Positions 22,547 to 33,839 of a stretch of DNA of 64,000 nt are shown one piece after another. How positions within the stretch are numbered: the stretch's first letter is position 1; every line of letters starts with the position of its first letter. The translations under genes and the position numbers were made by a program. A model generated the notes under the pieces. That model was not told where the DNA came from. It worked only from the letters and a program-made list of their open reading frames with translations, and made no database searches. Origin of the DNA: Gigaspora margarita. Its lineage: Eukaryota > Glomeromycota > Glomeromycetes > Diversisporales > Gigasporaceae. Location: the NCBI GenBank assembly GCA_009809945.1, contig WTPW01000608.1, positions 283,770-347,769 of the forward strand, in the 5' to 3' direction.

Positions 22547-23204
22547 TTTAACAATGCCAAATAATTTTATGATATATTTGCCTTTAATGTTAAAATTGAA
22601 TATATATTAAGTGGATTTAGAATTTAGTTCAAAATTTTTTAATAATTTGAGTGAATTAAAAATTTCATTTCAACTTGCATATTTAAATTAACTTAAATAA
22701 GATTCTCCTGTGCAATAGATCACATATACCATAATTATATAAACATATCTATTTGGCAATTTAGTACAAATTAGATACAATAGATACTAGAAAAACTAAG
22801 ATATATTTAGCAAGACTATTGTGTGAAAAAAGAATGTGCATTATATATAAACTTGATTCTTTGTTTAACATTATATAGAATAATATATATAGTACTATTG
22901 ACTATAAATAATATATTAATATAGTTAGCTAAAAAGTTCTCACAACTATGAGAACTAATTAATAAATTTATTAATATAGCCTAGTTAATTTTATTTAATT
23001 AAAATATATTTATATAGATAAAATAAAATTTTATCCATTATTCAAAAAAAAAACAAGCATTCTTAATACTTTTAAAAAATTGCAAATATATGATTATAAA
23101 AGTAATATCTCACTATAAATACTAATACAAAAGTTAGAATCATGATAGACTTATTATGATTTTAGATATGTTCTTGCCCAAGTTATATTCTTTTTTACTT
23201 TTTT
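22547..23204. other. AT-rich DNA
   Basis: Nothing recognised; many ATATA tracts. Confidence 0.35.
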
Positions 23205-24545
23205 TTTCTAGCAGGCATAGTCTAGGGATTCAAATTTTTATTTACTTTATTTTGAAGAACATCTTGTCTTTTCTTGGTACTGTCTTCTACTTTGTTACTT
23301 AATTGATTCTATCTGAACACATATTTGAGAAGTACTTTTGATATGAGCAGTTGGGTCTAGGTTGCTATTAAGGTTGTAAAGAAAAAAAGATAATTGAGAA
23401 ATAGATCTTGATTTTGTCACATTATAATGATCCTTAAACTTATCTAGCACTTCATAATGGTTGATCAGCAAATTGATAATCCAATCTAACCTCTTCCAAA
23501 AATGAATTAAAATCAGAACTATCAATTTCTTCAATTTCTTTGTTCTCTTTATTCAGCTCTTCAGGCTTTCTAAATTCACCAAAAAATTGTAATATATACA
23601 GTAAAATTTTTCTAATTAAAAAAATACATCAAAAAACTTATATCCACTTAGTTTTTGATAAGGTATTTGATATTCTCATCTTATCATTAATGCATAAAAC
23701 TTCTTGATTTTGTAAAATTGGTTTTGTATATAATGTTGTGTAAAAGGATCTATTTTGGGCACTATAGCCTAAAAGACTTTTGATAAGAACTAATCCAATT
23801 TGTATTATGTAACAACAAATGTTAGAAAAATTATATAATTTTTTTTGCCAAGTACTATATATGCATAAACTGTACAATTATCTGGTTTTACTAATGGAAT
23901 AAAATTAAATATTAAAATATGAAATTTTACTAAAACTGCACCCTGGTGCTTACAGGGTGTACTTGACATTCCCACAGGACAGGAGCAAATACCAAGTTTA
24001 CTATTCATGATATAAAGAATATTATTATTCTTATCTGTACTAGAAACCAAATTTTTATATTCTATATTTGTTTTTCAAATTGTATTTGAATTAATTGTTC
24101 CCAACCAGGGTATAAAAAACATTGTGCAATATGAAAGCTCTTAGGTGCATTTATACAATTTCAAGTAACTGCCTCTTATAGAATCTTTCCATATTTGTGG
24201 TAATAAAATGAAACATCTGTACAGAGTTGTAAACTTGTGTCCTTGCAAAAATGATATTTTTCATAATTTCCAAAACTATGTTCAATATAATTGTTTGTAT
24301 TTTTGCCATATAAAAGTATATCTGTGTGAAATAATAAAGCCCAAGATTGTTGACATTTCCAAAAACTCAAAATACTTTTTTAATTGTGAATAATTGTAAA
24401 ACCTTTGTCTAAATTCATCATAATGTGTATTTATTTCTGAATTAGATAATGCATACAAGATTTTTTCATTAATTCCATAATAGGCACCCAACTTTTTATC
24501 AATTTGATGCTTAGAATTATAGATCCATTTCCAGAATGCTTGCAA
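23205..24545 (-). pseudogene. MULE (Mutator-like) transposase 3' part with SWIM zinc finger, broken
   Basis: On the minus strand, fragments in shifting frames read QAFWKWIYNSKHQIDKKLG (24542-24490), YDEFRQRFYNYSQLKKYFEF (about 24425-24370), NTNNYIEHSFG (about 24310-24275), then NSKLGICSCPVGMSSTPCKH (about 24005-23945). The last is a SWIM finger (C-x-C...C-x-H), which is characteristic of MULE/FAR1-type transposases. After it come FIPLVKPDNC, a segment with SRSISQLSFFLYNLNSNLDP (about 23415-23350) and a basic tail (PARKKKK). The order matches a MULE family that I recall as very abundant in Rhizophagus. At least three frameshifts or stops separate the parts, and the catalytic DDE region upstream of 24545 is missing, so this is a 5'-truncated, dead copy. 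Confidence 0.7.
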
Positions 24546-24632
24546 GATATGAAATGTTCATAGAAAACAAATTCTTGTATAAGTTTTTAAAAAAATTTAA
24601 TAAATTAATAAAATTAATAATATCTAATAATG

Positions 24633-25132
24633 GGTATGACTATAGATGGGGGTGAAATTACTCTTTTTAATAAGCAGTTTTTGTTGAAATTGTTGAAATT
24701 AGTTGATGGTGAAATTGGTAAAATTAGTTTTTCAATATTAAAAATTAATTTAAATTATGCCAAAAATTAATTAAAACTAAGTTAAATCAAATACAATAAT
24801 TGTTTTAGACTTAATTTATAGATTTATTAAAAATGTTGAAATTATTGTTGAAATTATTGTTGAAATTATTGTTGAAATTATTGTTGAAATTATTGTTGAA
24901 ATTATTGTTGAAATTATTGTTGAAATTAAAAAAATTGAAAATGAATTTCACCCCCAACTATAGGTATGACAACTTAGAGAAGTTGTTAAGTTGTCACCCC
25001 TAAGTAGCAGGTCTAGAGTTCAAATCCCACTAGCAATGCTTTAAAAAATAAACCTGTGTTCTGGTAACTGCTTTTTATCAATCAGTTGAGTATATTACCT
25101 GTAGCCTTGGTTCACATTTTGAATAGAAGCTT
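24633..25132 (+). repeat. Probable tRNA-derived SINE, split by a MITE
   Basis: If the 24641-24962 insertion is ignored, the sequence reads GGTATGACAACTTAGAGAAG, then TTGTTAAGTTGTC. This resembles the A-box arm of a Leu/Ser-type tRNA. GAGTTCAAATCCC (about 25017-25029) follows at B-box distance. A downstream tail (AATAAACCTGTGTTCTGGTA to about 25132) has a diverged relative at about 33863-33940. No intact acceptor stem is seen, so it is not a functional tRNA. Confidence 0.4.
24641..24962. mobile_element. hAT-type MITE, 322 bp, with 12-bp tandem repeats
   Basis: The ends are TATAGATGGGGGTGAAATT and AATTTCACCCCCAACTATA. The duplication GGTATGAC is perfect (24633-24640, 24963-24970). The interior holds about eight copies of ATTGTTGAAATT (24836-24930). 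Confidence 0.85.
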
Positions 25133-25140
25133 TCAGGCAT

Positions 25141-25422
25141 TAGTGATTCAAATTGTTAGTTGAAAAACCAACTAGTTGACAACTAGTTGACTAATTGATT
25201 AAAAATTTTTTAACCAACTAATTGTTGGTTGATTATCTATATAATAAATTTAAGACATAGAATTTTTTAGCCAATCATAATGGTTTGAAATAATATAGAA
25301 AATACATGATTATTAATTATGCCAATCAATTTATTGAAAACATGTGACTATTAGTTGCAACTAATTGACAACTAAGTTGACAACTAATTGATTAAAAAAA
25401 TTTTAATCAACTCAGAACACTA
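25141..25422. mobile_element. hAT-type MITE, 282 bp
   Basis: It starts TAGTGATTCA and ends, inverted, TAGTGTTCTGAGTTG. The flanks TCAGGCAT (25133-25140) and TTGGGCAT (25423-25430) match at 6 of 8. The interior is packed with AACTAGTTGACAACTAATTG-type repeats. Confidence 0.6.
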
Positions 25423-25430
25423 TTGGGCAT

Positions 25431-26055
25431 ACAAATCCAAAGAACCAGAAAAACTGAAACCCATTTGGCAAGTACCGAGTAAGAAGATAGCCAAGATCTT
25501 TGACAATGCTACCAAAACTAGAGTATCAGATCAGAGCCAGAGAACCAGACAAGTAAACCTTGAGAGTTGGGTCCATCAACCTGGCCACCAAAGTCACACT
25601 GGAGGAAAAGAACCTATGTTTCAGAAGTAGGTACCAAGAAAAGAAAAACCATAATAGCACCTAATGCCAAGTAGATCAACCCTTCTGAACTAACTGAATT
25701 GAAAGTTTGAGATATATCAGAAAAGAATTGGTAAAAAGGTGGTAGTGGATACTGGGGTTGGTGCAAATCTTACAAGGGCAGAAGTAGGTATTAGTAAGAG
25801 AATAAAGGTAACCTTGTCTTGCAAGTGTTGGCCTTGACCATAGTAATAATTACTGAAGTGTAGGACTAGTGTAAATAAATTCCTGTGTGGGACAGGTACT
25901 GCTCTACCAAATTTTCTGTTGAGAATAACCATGCTAGAATTATCTGGCCAGGTCCTAAGGGTAGTAATTACTATCTGGTATGATGTACTGGTGATACAAG
26001 ATGGGTTTGCAGGCAAGACAGGACTCAGAGGGTTTAAATAGGCAATTCCTGTAGT
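25431..26055 (+). pseudogene. Degenerate retroelement fragment with aspartic-protease-like motif
   Basis: The + strand includes VVVDTGVGAN (about 25739-25768). Its D-T-G triad followed by small residues resembles a retropepsin active site. Nearby words such as NKFLCGTGTALPNFLLRI and GFAGKTGLRGF (after stops) read like protein, but I cannot place them. An 80-codon open stretch precedes (25388-25630). A MITE on the left (25141-25422) and a hAT-type element on the right (26056-27250) interrupt it; the same sequence resumes at 27251. It may be a Gypsy-type remnant; confidence is low. Confidence 0.4.
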
Positions 26056-27250
26056 TAGTGTTGGGATCCGTTTGACTAAACATCCGGATATCTGCGGATG
26101 ATCCAGATATCCGGATACCACTGTGTGACTCATGGATAGTATATCCAGATAACAGAAAAATCCAGATAATAATCCGGATGGCCATCCAGATGATTTTAAC
26201 TTTTTTTTTTTGTTATATTTGCAATTGTGTCGAAGGTTCGTATATTATTGGGTTCATTGAACTTAAGTAAAATAATTTTAGCTTTAGTAAAGTCACAAAT
26301 AACTCTTGAACCTGTACATGCAATCCACTTTAGATTAGCTGGAAAAATTTACAACAGTGCATAAGAAAATAGATCTGATCGGATTATTCTTTTTAGCATA
26401 AGATATAAGGTATTCTGGCAAGTACTGTAATTGATATCAGCGGCGTAAAATGTCAAAGACTTCAGATATGATGCCATAACCTGAAAATGTGGCACATATG
26501 GGAAAATCTATCATGGTTCCTATTGTAACTATTAAGGAGGGAGAGTGTATACGTTTAACTCTAATAGTTACTAGGAGATAAGTTTCTGATTTACTCTCTT
26601 CAGTGCTACACTAGCTTACCTCCTTTATTTCCTTAAGTAAAATCGAAGGGAACTTCTCTGCATGTATCTCTCTTTATTGAAGTCAAATTTATTCGTTTAT
26701 AAACATTTGAATTTAATATATGACACGTTAACGTGTTATCTAGCACATTAACGTGCTATCTTACACGCGACGTGCTATTAACAATGATGCTGCCAAGCCT
26801 AACATGTTGACGTGCTATCTAAAATTTTTATAATTCTTACCCTTAACACGCATACGTGCTAACACGTTAGCGTGTTATGAAGATTTTATACTATGTTTCC
26901 GATATTCTGTATTCAACGTTTTCAACCAGAGATATACATATCGACATGTAGTCTTATAATAATTATATTAATCATCTGATCTTTAAGTTATGTATGCGTA
27001 TCGGTATATAGATCTATTATTTCGAAATCGCAAACTTAACCGGCCGAAAAATAATTCAGTCAATTTTTTATCAGGTGCCAGGATTAAGATAATAGTTGTA
27101 AAACGTAATGATTACGATGGTGCAAGAATCACGGTATCGTTACTCCTACATCCGGATTTTAATATCATGATATTATATTCTTAAAGGATATCCGGATGAT
27201 TATTTTGAGTAGCGGATGTCATCCGAATTGACATCCGGATCCCAAAACTA
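26056..27250. mobile_element. Non-autonomous hAT-type element, 1195 bp
   Basis: The ends are TAGTGTTGGGATCCG and CGGATCCCAAAACTA. The duplication CCTGTAGT is perfect (26048-26055, 27251-27258). The subterminal regions hold many ATCCGGATATCC-like palindromes. The centre carries the ACGTGTTA palindrome cluster (26720-26885). A short open stretch at 26990-27184 has no known domain. The TAGTGTT terminus is shared with 34177-34847. Confidence 0.85.
26720..26885. repeat. Cluster of ACACGTTAACGTGT palindromes
   Basis: The motif ACACGTTAACGTGTTA and variants (AGCACATTAACGTGCTA, AACACGTTAGCGTGTTA) occur repeatedly. The first and last copies are inverse to each other, which suggests a small nested element with palindromic termini. 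Confidence 0.65.
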
Positions 27251-28965
27251 CCTGTAGTTGGGTTACAGGTATGACAGCTAGTGTGGAGCCTTAGGACGGA
27301 CCACTTAGATTAGATACCAAATAGCTAGTCACTTATTAAGTAAAAAAACCCCCAGCTGATAATTTTGCTATAAAACCTGTTAACAACTAGAGCTAAACGC
27401 CGACCTAGATCCGACGTGTCCGACGCATTGTCTACTTAAGTAGATCCTTCTAAAAAAGAATATGCGTGGCAAATGTTTTGACAAATCTTTAATCGGGAAC
27501 CTAATGGGTAAGGCGGTTTTACATATTCAAAAAAAAAAGTATTACCTTTCATGCGTTCGGACAAGTATAAACTATTTTAAAATAGGAAAAAATTGGATAA
27601 CTACCTACCATACCAGATACGCACTTTGATTTAGTGATCGACATAACATGTCAGATTTCGGCTCAAATCCACCAATCAGATCATCTGATCTCGATATTGA
27701 TGTCATAATTTGTAATGTATATTGCTGTATTGTTAATCGTTTTTTTTTTTTTCTCACCGTTCTTTTCTTCTTTCCGCCGTTTTTTTTTGTTCGTCGTACA
27801 GTACTATCCATTTCTACATAGGTTTGGAGAAGTTAGGCTGTTTCGGTGGTTCCGGTCTGACCGGGTGAATTACTGATCAGTCGTCCTATGTGGTCATACT
27901 TCAACTTTTCATTTTTCGATTCGTCATTCTGGTGTGCCCTCGAAGATTTAATGTTTTACATTAAATGCGTAAGTATTTCTTTCTTTATTTCTTGACTTGA
28001 TTTGTTTTATTTTAAATTTATGTTAAGATATTTAATGTTTGTATCTGTTTTATTTCGTTTTTATTGCAGTGACGATAATCCGGTTATCGTTAAAACCGGG
28101 TTTTTTCTTGTTGGTTCTTCAAGAACAAAGAACCAACCTACCCTCAAAAAACCGATGTCTAAAAAGCACATAAAAAATTGCCATGCGTGGCAATAATAGC
28201 TAGGTTTAGTAGGTTTATTGCCCTGAGGGAAACAGGTTCATATACGGCCGGTTTTGTTTCGTTGTTCTCGAAAAAAGGAAGTTACTATATGAACCAATAT
28301 GAACAACGTCGTGACAAACGATTCATTAAAGGGGCAAAATGATCAAACTGTCACGGTTATCTGTTTACCATTGATTCGCTATCAGACGCCGAAAAATGCG
28401 AATCACTTATCGATGGCTTGGTACACCATCGGTATAGTATTTTATCATTTCGAGATCTTTTTTAAAAGATCGGGAATTAAATGATTTGAAAAATAATCGA
28501 ATAAACTTTTTGATTATCTCTTTCTTTTGATTTAATTTTTTTTTTTCTCTCAATCCCAATTTTAAATTCCCAATTTTAAACTCCTTTTGGGTCACATGAT
28601 GTCAACCTCCTCGTGGTGTGACCTGGACATCGAGCGATTTGTTCGATGACTAACGTGCATCACGATTACTAACTTATTGCTTGTAATTTTCTTAAAGTTT
28701 TCGAATTCGAGTTATTGTAATTTTAATTGAAATTCTTTTAATATATAAAATTAAATTAATAAAGATGAAATTTATACTTTATTTAGTTGTGAAATTATTA
28801 TTAAAAGTTTTTTATTGTCAATTTCTTATAAAGTTGTATACTATCGCTAATCTATCGAACATGTGACTTTAGTCGAGATTCGATCCTGTGATGTCACTGG
28901 ACACCCTCAATATATAAATATGGTCAAGATATAAATTTAGAAAAAAATAAAAAATCGATCACATC
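27251..28965. other. Intergenic DNA upstream of the Mtf2-like gene
   Basis: 27251-27345 continues the retroelement fragment. An open stretch on the minus strand (27811-27605) begins with a Lys/Arg-rich segment (KKNGGKKKRTVRKKKKR), but poly-T/poly-A DNA alone can give this. A + strand stretch (28002-28196) is similar in quality. Hairpin-prone words occur (GGTTCTTCAAGAACAAAGAA at 28106). No gene is called. Confidence 0.35.
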
Positions 28966-30157
28966 ATGACCCATTTGTTTAAATTAAACCGTTTTCAAAT
29001 CAAAGGAATCCTTACAAGTAGGTTATCTACTTGTTTTGATAACGATTAAATTCTTTCATTTTAAAGCGTCCAATGAGTAATTTAATATTCTAGGAAGTTC
29101 AATTATAAAATCGAGGAGTATAAATAATTCAGTCAATCAAAATGATTTAAATGAGTGGCAATTTTTATTTGAAGATGTATCTAATGAAGATGACAATAAT
29201 AAAGTACGAAAGAAAACACAACCGGAATATCAAAAGTTGCAAAGACCACGACCGAATGATTATTACTCACGACCGAATGATTACTCACGACCGAATGATT
29301 ACTCACGACCGAATGATTACTCACGACCAAATGGTTACTTTAAAGCAAAAGAAGAATTTCGTCAAATATATTCAGCTCTCTTCGATCGACATCGACCAAC
29401 AAAAGATTCCACGAATTCATCAGATTCATCAATACCATTATTACAAAAACATTTAAATGAATTAAAATCTCAATCAAATATTGAACAAATTATTAAGTAT
29501 CCTCAATTAAAACAACAATCCGATGCAACAAAATGGTTTCATGAACAATTTGGTGAAGCTATAACAATGAAAATACAAAATAATTTAATTGACTGTAAAA
29601 CAATTTTACAATTACGAGATTATATATCTAATCGAATATTTCCTGATTCAACAAACTCCAAAATTAATAATGAATCATCTTTAAAAACTACTAATCAAAA
29701 TCGTGTAGTTGATGATTTAGGACGACCTATAGACGCAAATTATGCTACACTTTTAAAAGAATGTATAGCGTTATGTCGTACAAAGTTCAACGATCCTTAT
29801 ATGGCATTCGCAATATTTGAACAAGTCAAACGCCGTGGTGTTATATCTTACGTACTTGGTTGTAATGCGCAAGTTTATAATGAATTAATTAGAACAAGAT
29901 GGGATTGTTGGAGAGATCTCTATGGAGTCGGTGAATTATTGAATGAAATGTTGGTTAATGGAATCGATTTCGATGAAGGAACTCGTGAAGTTGTAAGTGA
30001 TATTGCTTTGAAGGTATTTGATGAAGATGGGAAATTAACTGCAGGATGGGAACTCGAACAGAATGGACAAGTTTACAAAAATATAACGGAAGCTTTTAAA
30101 GTGTTTTCTAGAAAATTAGAAGGGAATTCAAATAATTATAGGAGAAAAGATAATTAA
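28966..30157 (+). CDS. Mtf2-like mitochondrial RNA-processing protein
   Basis: Proposed as two exons, 28966-29017 and 29094-30157, joined by a 76-nt intron (GTAGGT...CTAG), giving 371 residues. The ATG at 28966 is chosen because the downstream frame has no ATG before the conserved part, and because the first exon gives a basic, hydroxylated, amphipathic start (MTHLFKLNRFQIKGILT) that fits a mitochondrial presequence. A tandem SRPNDY repeat comes next (about residues 67-95). From about residue 225 the Mtf2-like C-terminal domain is clear: LLKECIALCRTKFNDPYMAF, then RGVISYVLGCNAQVYNELIR, then GVGELLNEMLVNGIDFDEGT. The family includes fission yeast Mtf2, which acts in mitochondrial mRNA maturation; that role here is inferred from family. 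Codon use is AT-rich like the window. No lesions are seen. The identity of the upstream exon is an inference from splice and frame agreement. Confidence 0.85.
29249..29338 (+). repeat. 18-bp coding minisatellite (SRPNDY)
   Basis: About five tandem copies of TCACGACCGAATGATTAC lie within the Mtf2-like reading frame. The unit length keeps the frame, so copy number can vary without breaking the protein. Confidence 0.85.
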
Positions 30158-30888
30158 GCAATAATAATGAATATATTTTAAATTTTAAATTGCTTATTTA
30201 ATGTTTGATAGGAAAGGTTTTTTTGTGAAATATCATATGGTTATTTTAATTTTTTATAAATTGTAATTGTTTTTTGGGGGATCAAAATTTGTCCAGCTTT
30301 GACGGCAACTATAGCGATCTCAACCAATTCTATTACAGCTTTTTTTCATGATCCTTGAGACAACAAAAAATTTGCAATAACTGAGTCAATAATCAAACTT
30401 TATTGATTCGGTAATCGGCAATTTTTTCAGTTGTTCCAGAATAATGAATATAGTTCTAAATTAGACTTTACATCAGAACGGATGATCTTCGCGATAATAT
30501 TTAAAACTACCACAGAAATATCCTCAAAAAGTTATATTCCCTGGCTCCAGTCAAATGAATCTCACTGAAATCTATAAAGTCCCTTGGAACCAATATAGTT
30601 AATATAATTTGCAATTAATTATTGTAGTAATTTATTAATAAGTTTTATTGAGAGTTTTTTTTTTTTTTGAATGAATATTGGAAAGCTTGTAAAATGTGAT
30701 CTTGCAGAAAAAAACCAAAAAAAATCATGTTACTAATACATTTAATGTTCTATTCTATATGATTCTACTAAATTTGAACCCAGTGTTTCACAACATAGTA
30801 TATAAAAAACAACGTGCAAGTTTAAAAAATCTACAAATAAAAAAATTTTTATTTTTCCACATTTAGTTAATTAAAAATATTTCATTCA
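30158..30888. other. Intergenic DNA between Mtf2-like gene and MITE
   Basis: AT-rich; no gene, RNA or element recognised. Confidence 0.35.
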
Positions 30889-31024
30889 GATCATACAAAG
30901 TTAATTTCTTGGTTTCCATAAAAGTTAAGAACAGCCGAATATCCAATCTGTTATTAAAATATCTAAAGTTTTCAAAATTTAGCCAGGTCGGGTCATGTAA
31001 CCAAGAAATGAATTTCGTATGCCT
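30889..31024. mobile_element. Small inverted-repeat element (CATACAAA family), copy 1
   Basis: The left arm CATACAAAGTTAATTTCTTG is inverse to the right arm CAAGAAATGAATTTCGTATG. The same terminal type bounds 33311-33707. It lies 26 bp beyond the TFIIE alpha stop codon. The target duplication is unclear. Confidence 0.6.
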
Positions 31025-31049
31025 TTAAACAAATACTATGATCGATATC

Positions 31050-32879
31050 TTACCAATAACGACTTCCATTTCTACTAATATATCGACCATTATTCCCATC
31101 AAAAGAGTCAATTCGTGATCGTTTGCTATAAAATTAAAGGCATTCGAATACAATAAGCAATAGAAAAAGTATTATGAATTATAAAACTTTAGATTATACC
31201 TTCCTCTTTCGTCACTTTCGACATCTAATTCAATGAATTCATCATCATCTTCTTCTTCTATTTTGACTTCTTCAAATTCATCTCCACCAAAAATTTCCTC
31301 TTCAAATTCATCATCGTCATCTACCATTGGCGATGCGTCGGAATTATTAAGATTTGCATAATATTCTGCGTAGACTGACGTATATAAAATTATTAGATAG
31401 AATCAATTATTGAATTAAATGGAAAGAACCCCCTTCTCTTTTATTACTTACAATTTTCAAGCTCACTATCATTCTCGTTTGTTCTGCCACTTTCCTCGCT
31501 TTGTTCATTTTCTTGGGTAGAGCCCGTATTTACAGCATTGTTAGCCATAACTTCACCTGTTACGGTGCTGCGAATATGCCATGCTGGCAATGCATTCTGT
31601 TGTCTAAACATATGTTATCCTCAAATTAATCAGTAAATCAAAAAAAAAAAACACACACACACACACACACACNNNNNNNNNNNNNNNNNNNNNNNNNNNN
31701 NNNNNCACACACATAGTTTGCATTACGTTTGCCTTACCTAATCTTCGATTGTTGATTTTGTCTTTCCGTTTTAGTAGCTTCATTGTCATCTTTAAATACA
31801 ACAACTATATCCTCCATATGTAGATTGTGGTTTCTAGCGTACGGTACATCTGCTAAAATAATGATAAAAAAAAAAAAATGTTAAAAATGATAATATAAAC
31901 GTAATAAAAATATATAACAACATACGCATGGGTCCTTGTTGTTCTCCCTTTACACCAGACGTGGCTTGTAACTTATCAATCGAAGAGCTTTTGTATGCAA
32001 CAAGCATGAATTATGGAGATTCCAAATAACTTTCAAGAACCTAGGGGTATAGCATACATACACAGGAATCACTAATTTATCAACGACTTTTAACAAATCT
32101 ATGATAGGTTGACTTTGTTCCATGAATCTGAAACACAAATCAAAAAAGTTAAATAAATTCCGAACCAAAATTAGAATAAAATAATTAAGATCAAATACCT
32201 TCCATGAAGTTTCTCCGTGTCTTTCACATTTTCAGCATTATCGTTATGAATCAACTCCGTATGACATAAATCGCAAACAAGAGTCGAACGCACTGTGTCA
32301 AATAAATTACGTATTTCGAGCGGTGCGAATGTCTTTTTGCAACCTGTGCATAAATAACCTTTATTTTCTTGCTCCTTTTTTAATCAATAAATATATAAAG
32401 ATCAATTTTGAATCAACAAAAAAAAAAATTGAATTAAAAAAAAATGTTCAAATACTCACATTTCTCATTCTGTCACCCACCATTTCACGGATTCTATAAA
32501 TTTTCCATTTTATTACGTTGACGACCTTTAAAGTTAAATCAGAATGTTAGGTGCGAATAAGATGAATAAAATAAAATGCTAAAGAAATAACCTGTTGCCA
32601 ATCGATGTAATAAAAGGTTCTAGGTATAGCCCGTTGCTCAGCCTTTTTTGGTTCAGCTTTAGTGAACGTCTTAATAAGACGTGCTTCTTTCAGCGTTCCG
32701 CAAAGCTTGTGGATCTCTTTTACAGTAAGACCAACACCTTTTGCCAGGTTTTCGTCACTTATTGCAGTTTCATGCTTTGTTAGATAGTCAAGTACTACAA
32801 TTTGAGGTGTTTGGAAGAAAGCTCGAGCCACCCTCATTAACAAAGCAATGAAGACAGTCATATCAGTTTTTTCTTCCAT
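31050..32879 (-). CDS. TFA1: Transcription initiation factor TFIIE subunit alpha
   Basis: Nine exons can be joined in one frame on the minus strand: 32879-32592, 32525-32460, 32374-32199, 32127-32062, 31987-31926, 31849-31738, 31603-31452, 31374-31200 and 31125-31050. All introns are GT-AG. The product is 390 residues. Residues 1-96 form the winged-helix part (ALLMRVARAFFQTPQIVVLD, GLTVKEIHKLCGTLKEARLI). Exon 2 gives VVNVIKWKIYRIREMV. Exon 3 carries the C4 zinc ribbon GYLCTGCKKTF...LVCDLCHTEL. Later come VPYARNHN and the family word ALPAWHIRSTVTGE. An acidic stretch (DDDDEFEEEIF) and a short basic C-terminus (SKRSRIDSF) follow. TFIIE alpha works with TFIIE beta in the nucleus to recruit and regulate TFIIH at RNA polymerase II promoters (known of the family). 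Exon 4 needs the donor one dinucleotide inside GTGTATGT; other choices give an immediate stop. Exon 6 has a TAGCAG tandem acceptor. The gene symbol is the yeast name, used by homology. Confidence 0.92.
31641..31715. repeat. (CA)n microsatellite with assembly gap
   Basis: A (CA)n tract in the sixth intron of the TFIIE alpha gene is interrupted by 33 N (31673-31705), then resumes. The real repeat length is unknown. Confidence 0.9.
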
Positions 32880-33310
32880 AATGTTATTTCTTAATTATCG
32901 ACCGACTAAGTCGAAGTCGATATTATAAATATTGGCTTAGGCATCTCTTTAGCCGATTAAGTAATAAATTCACATGATTGCTATTATACGAGGGTTTTTA
33001 TGTGATTGGTTAATCCTTCCCAAAACCGATCTTGTCAAAACCGATGACCTGCCAGAAACCGATCAAAGTTAAAAAAATTGGATCAGCCGTATGGCACGCC
33101 TTGCGTTACTTCATATCAGAATAGAAGTATAATCTTTTTCAAAATATAATCCCTATAAACCATACAAACAAAAATTAATACAGTAATTTGAAGTATAAAT
33201 TGTTCGTTCTATGATCAATATCCGATAACCTGCCATTTCTGAACAATTGTTTTAACGCGTTATAACGTAATGCCAAATAATAAAATTTAGTCAATAAGTT
33301 GATATATTAG
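32880..33310. other. Upstream region of the TFIIE alpha gene
   Basis: The stretch ACTTCGACTTAGTCGGTCGA (about 32907-32926, read on the minus strand of the gene) is GC-richer than its surroundings and is the best place for promoter elements. No TATA box position can be argued for. Confidence 0.3.
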
Positions 33311-33707
33311 ACCATACAAAGTTAATTGTTTGGTTCTCATAATATAAATTTTGAAAAATGAATGACCCGGCAACCCGGCTTTTAATTTTATTTTCAAAAA
33401 ATTTTATATGTAAAAAACATATAAAATTTTCTATAGATACCTAAAGAAAAACTCAGATAATAAATATAGCAGATATTTAAAATTTAAAGAGACTTTTATA
33501 TGTATGCTTTTAAATAAATTCAATTTAAATGATTTTTTTGTATAATATTACATATAAAATTGGGTGAGTCAACTTATTTGATTTATAAGTAACTACCATT
33601 ATATGTGGACATGTCCCTTGACTGATAGTCAAAAATTTTTTTCAAAATTTTGCAAAAATTTGATCTGGCCGGATTATGAGAACCAACTTATTAAGTTTGT
33701 ATGGCCT
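33311..33707. mobile_element. Inverted-repeat element (CATACAAA family), copy 2, 397 bp
   Basis: The left arm ACCATACAAAGTTAATTG continues into TTGGTTCTCATAAT. The right arm inverted reads GCCATACAAACTTAATAAG then TTGGTTCTCATAAT. CCGGCAACCCGG/GGCCGG words follow inside both arms. It resembles 30889-31024. Confidence 0.7.
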
Positions 33708-33839
33708 TACATGTAAATTTTTTTATATATAAAATTATAAAAAATATATATAAAATTACTATAAACTTTGAAACTTTGATGTTTTTTGATTTATATATTA
33801 ATTTAATAAATTCAATAGATAAATATATCAAAAAAAAAA

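Noticed and set aside
24836-24930. Regular 12-bp repeats as a possible CRISPR-like array
   Set aside because: The repeats are contiguous with no spacers and lie inside a MITE with terminal repeats and target duplication; the host is eukaryotic.
24963-25040. A functional tRNA gene
   Set aside because: No acceptor stem pairing or clear anticodon arm, and the A-box side is interrupted by a MITE.
26056-27250. Open frames at 25955-26185 and 26990-27184 as genes
   Set aside because: They lie across the borders or interior of a non-autonomous hAT-type element and show no domain.
31604-31804. Open stretch with a run of unknown residues (-)
   Set aside because: It crosses an intron, a (CA)n tract and an N gap of the TFIIE alpha gene; the true exon ends at 31738.
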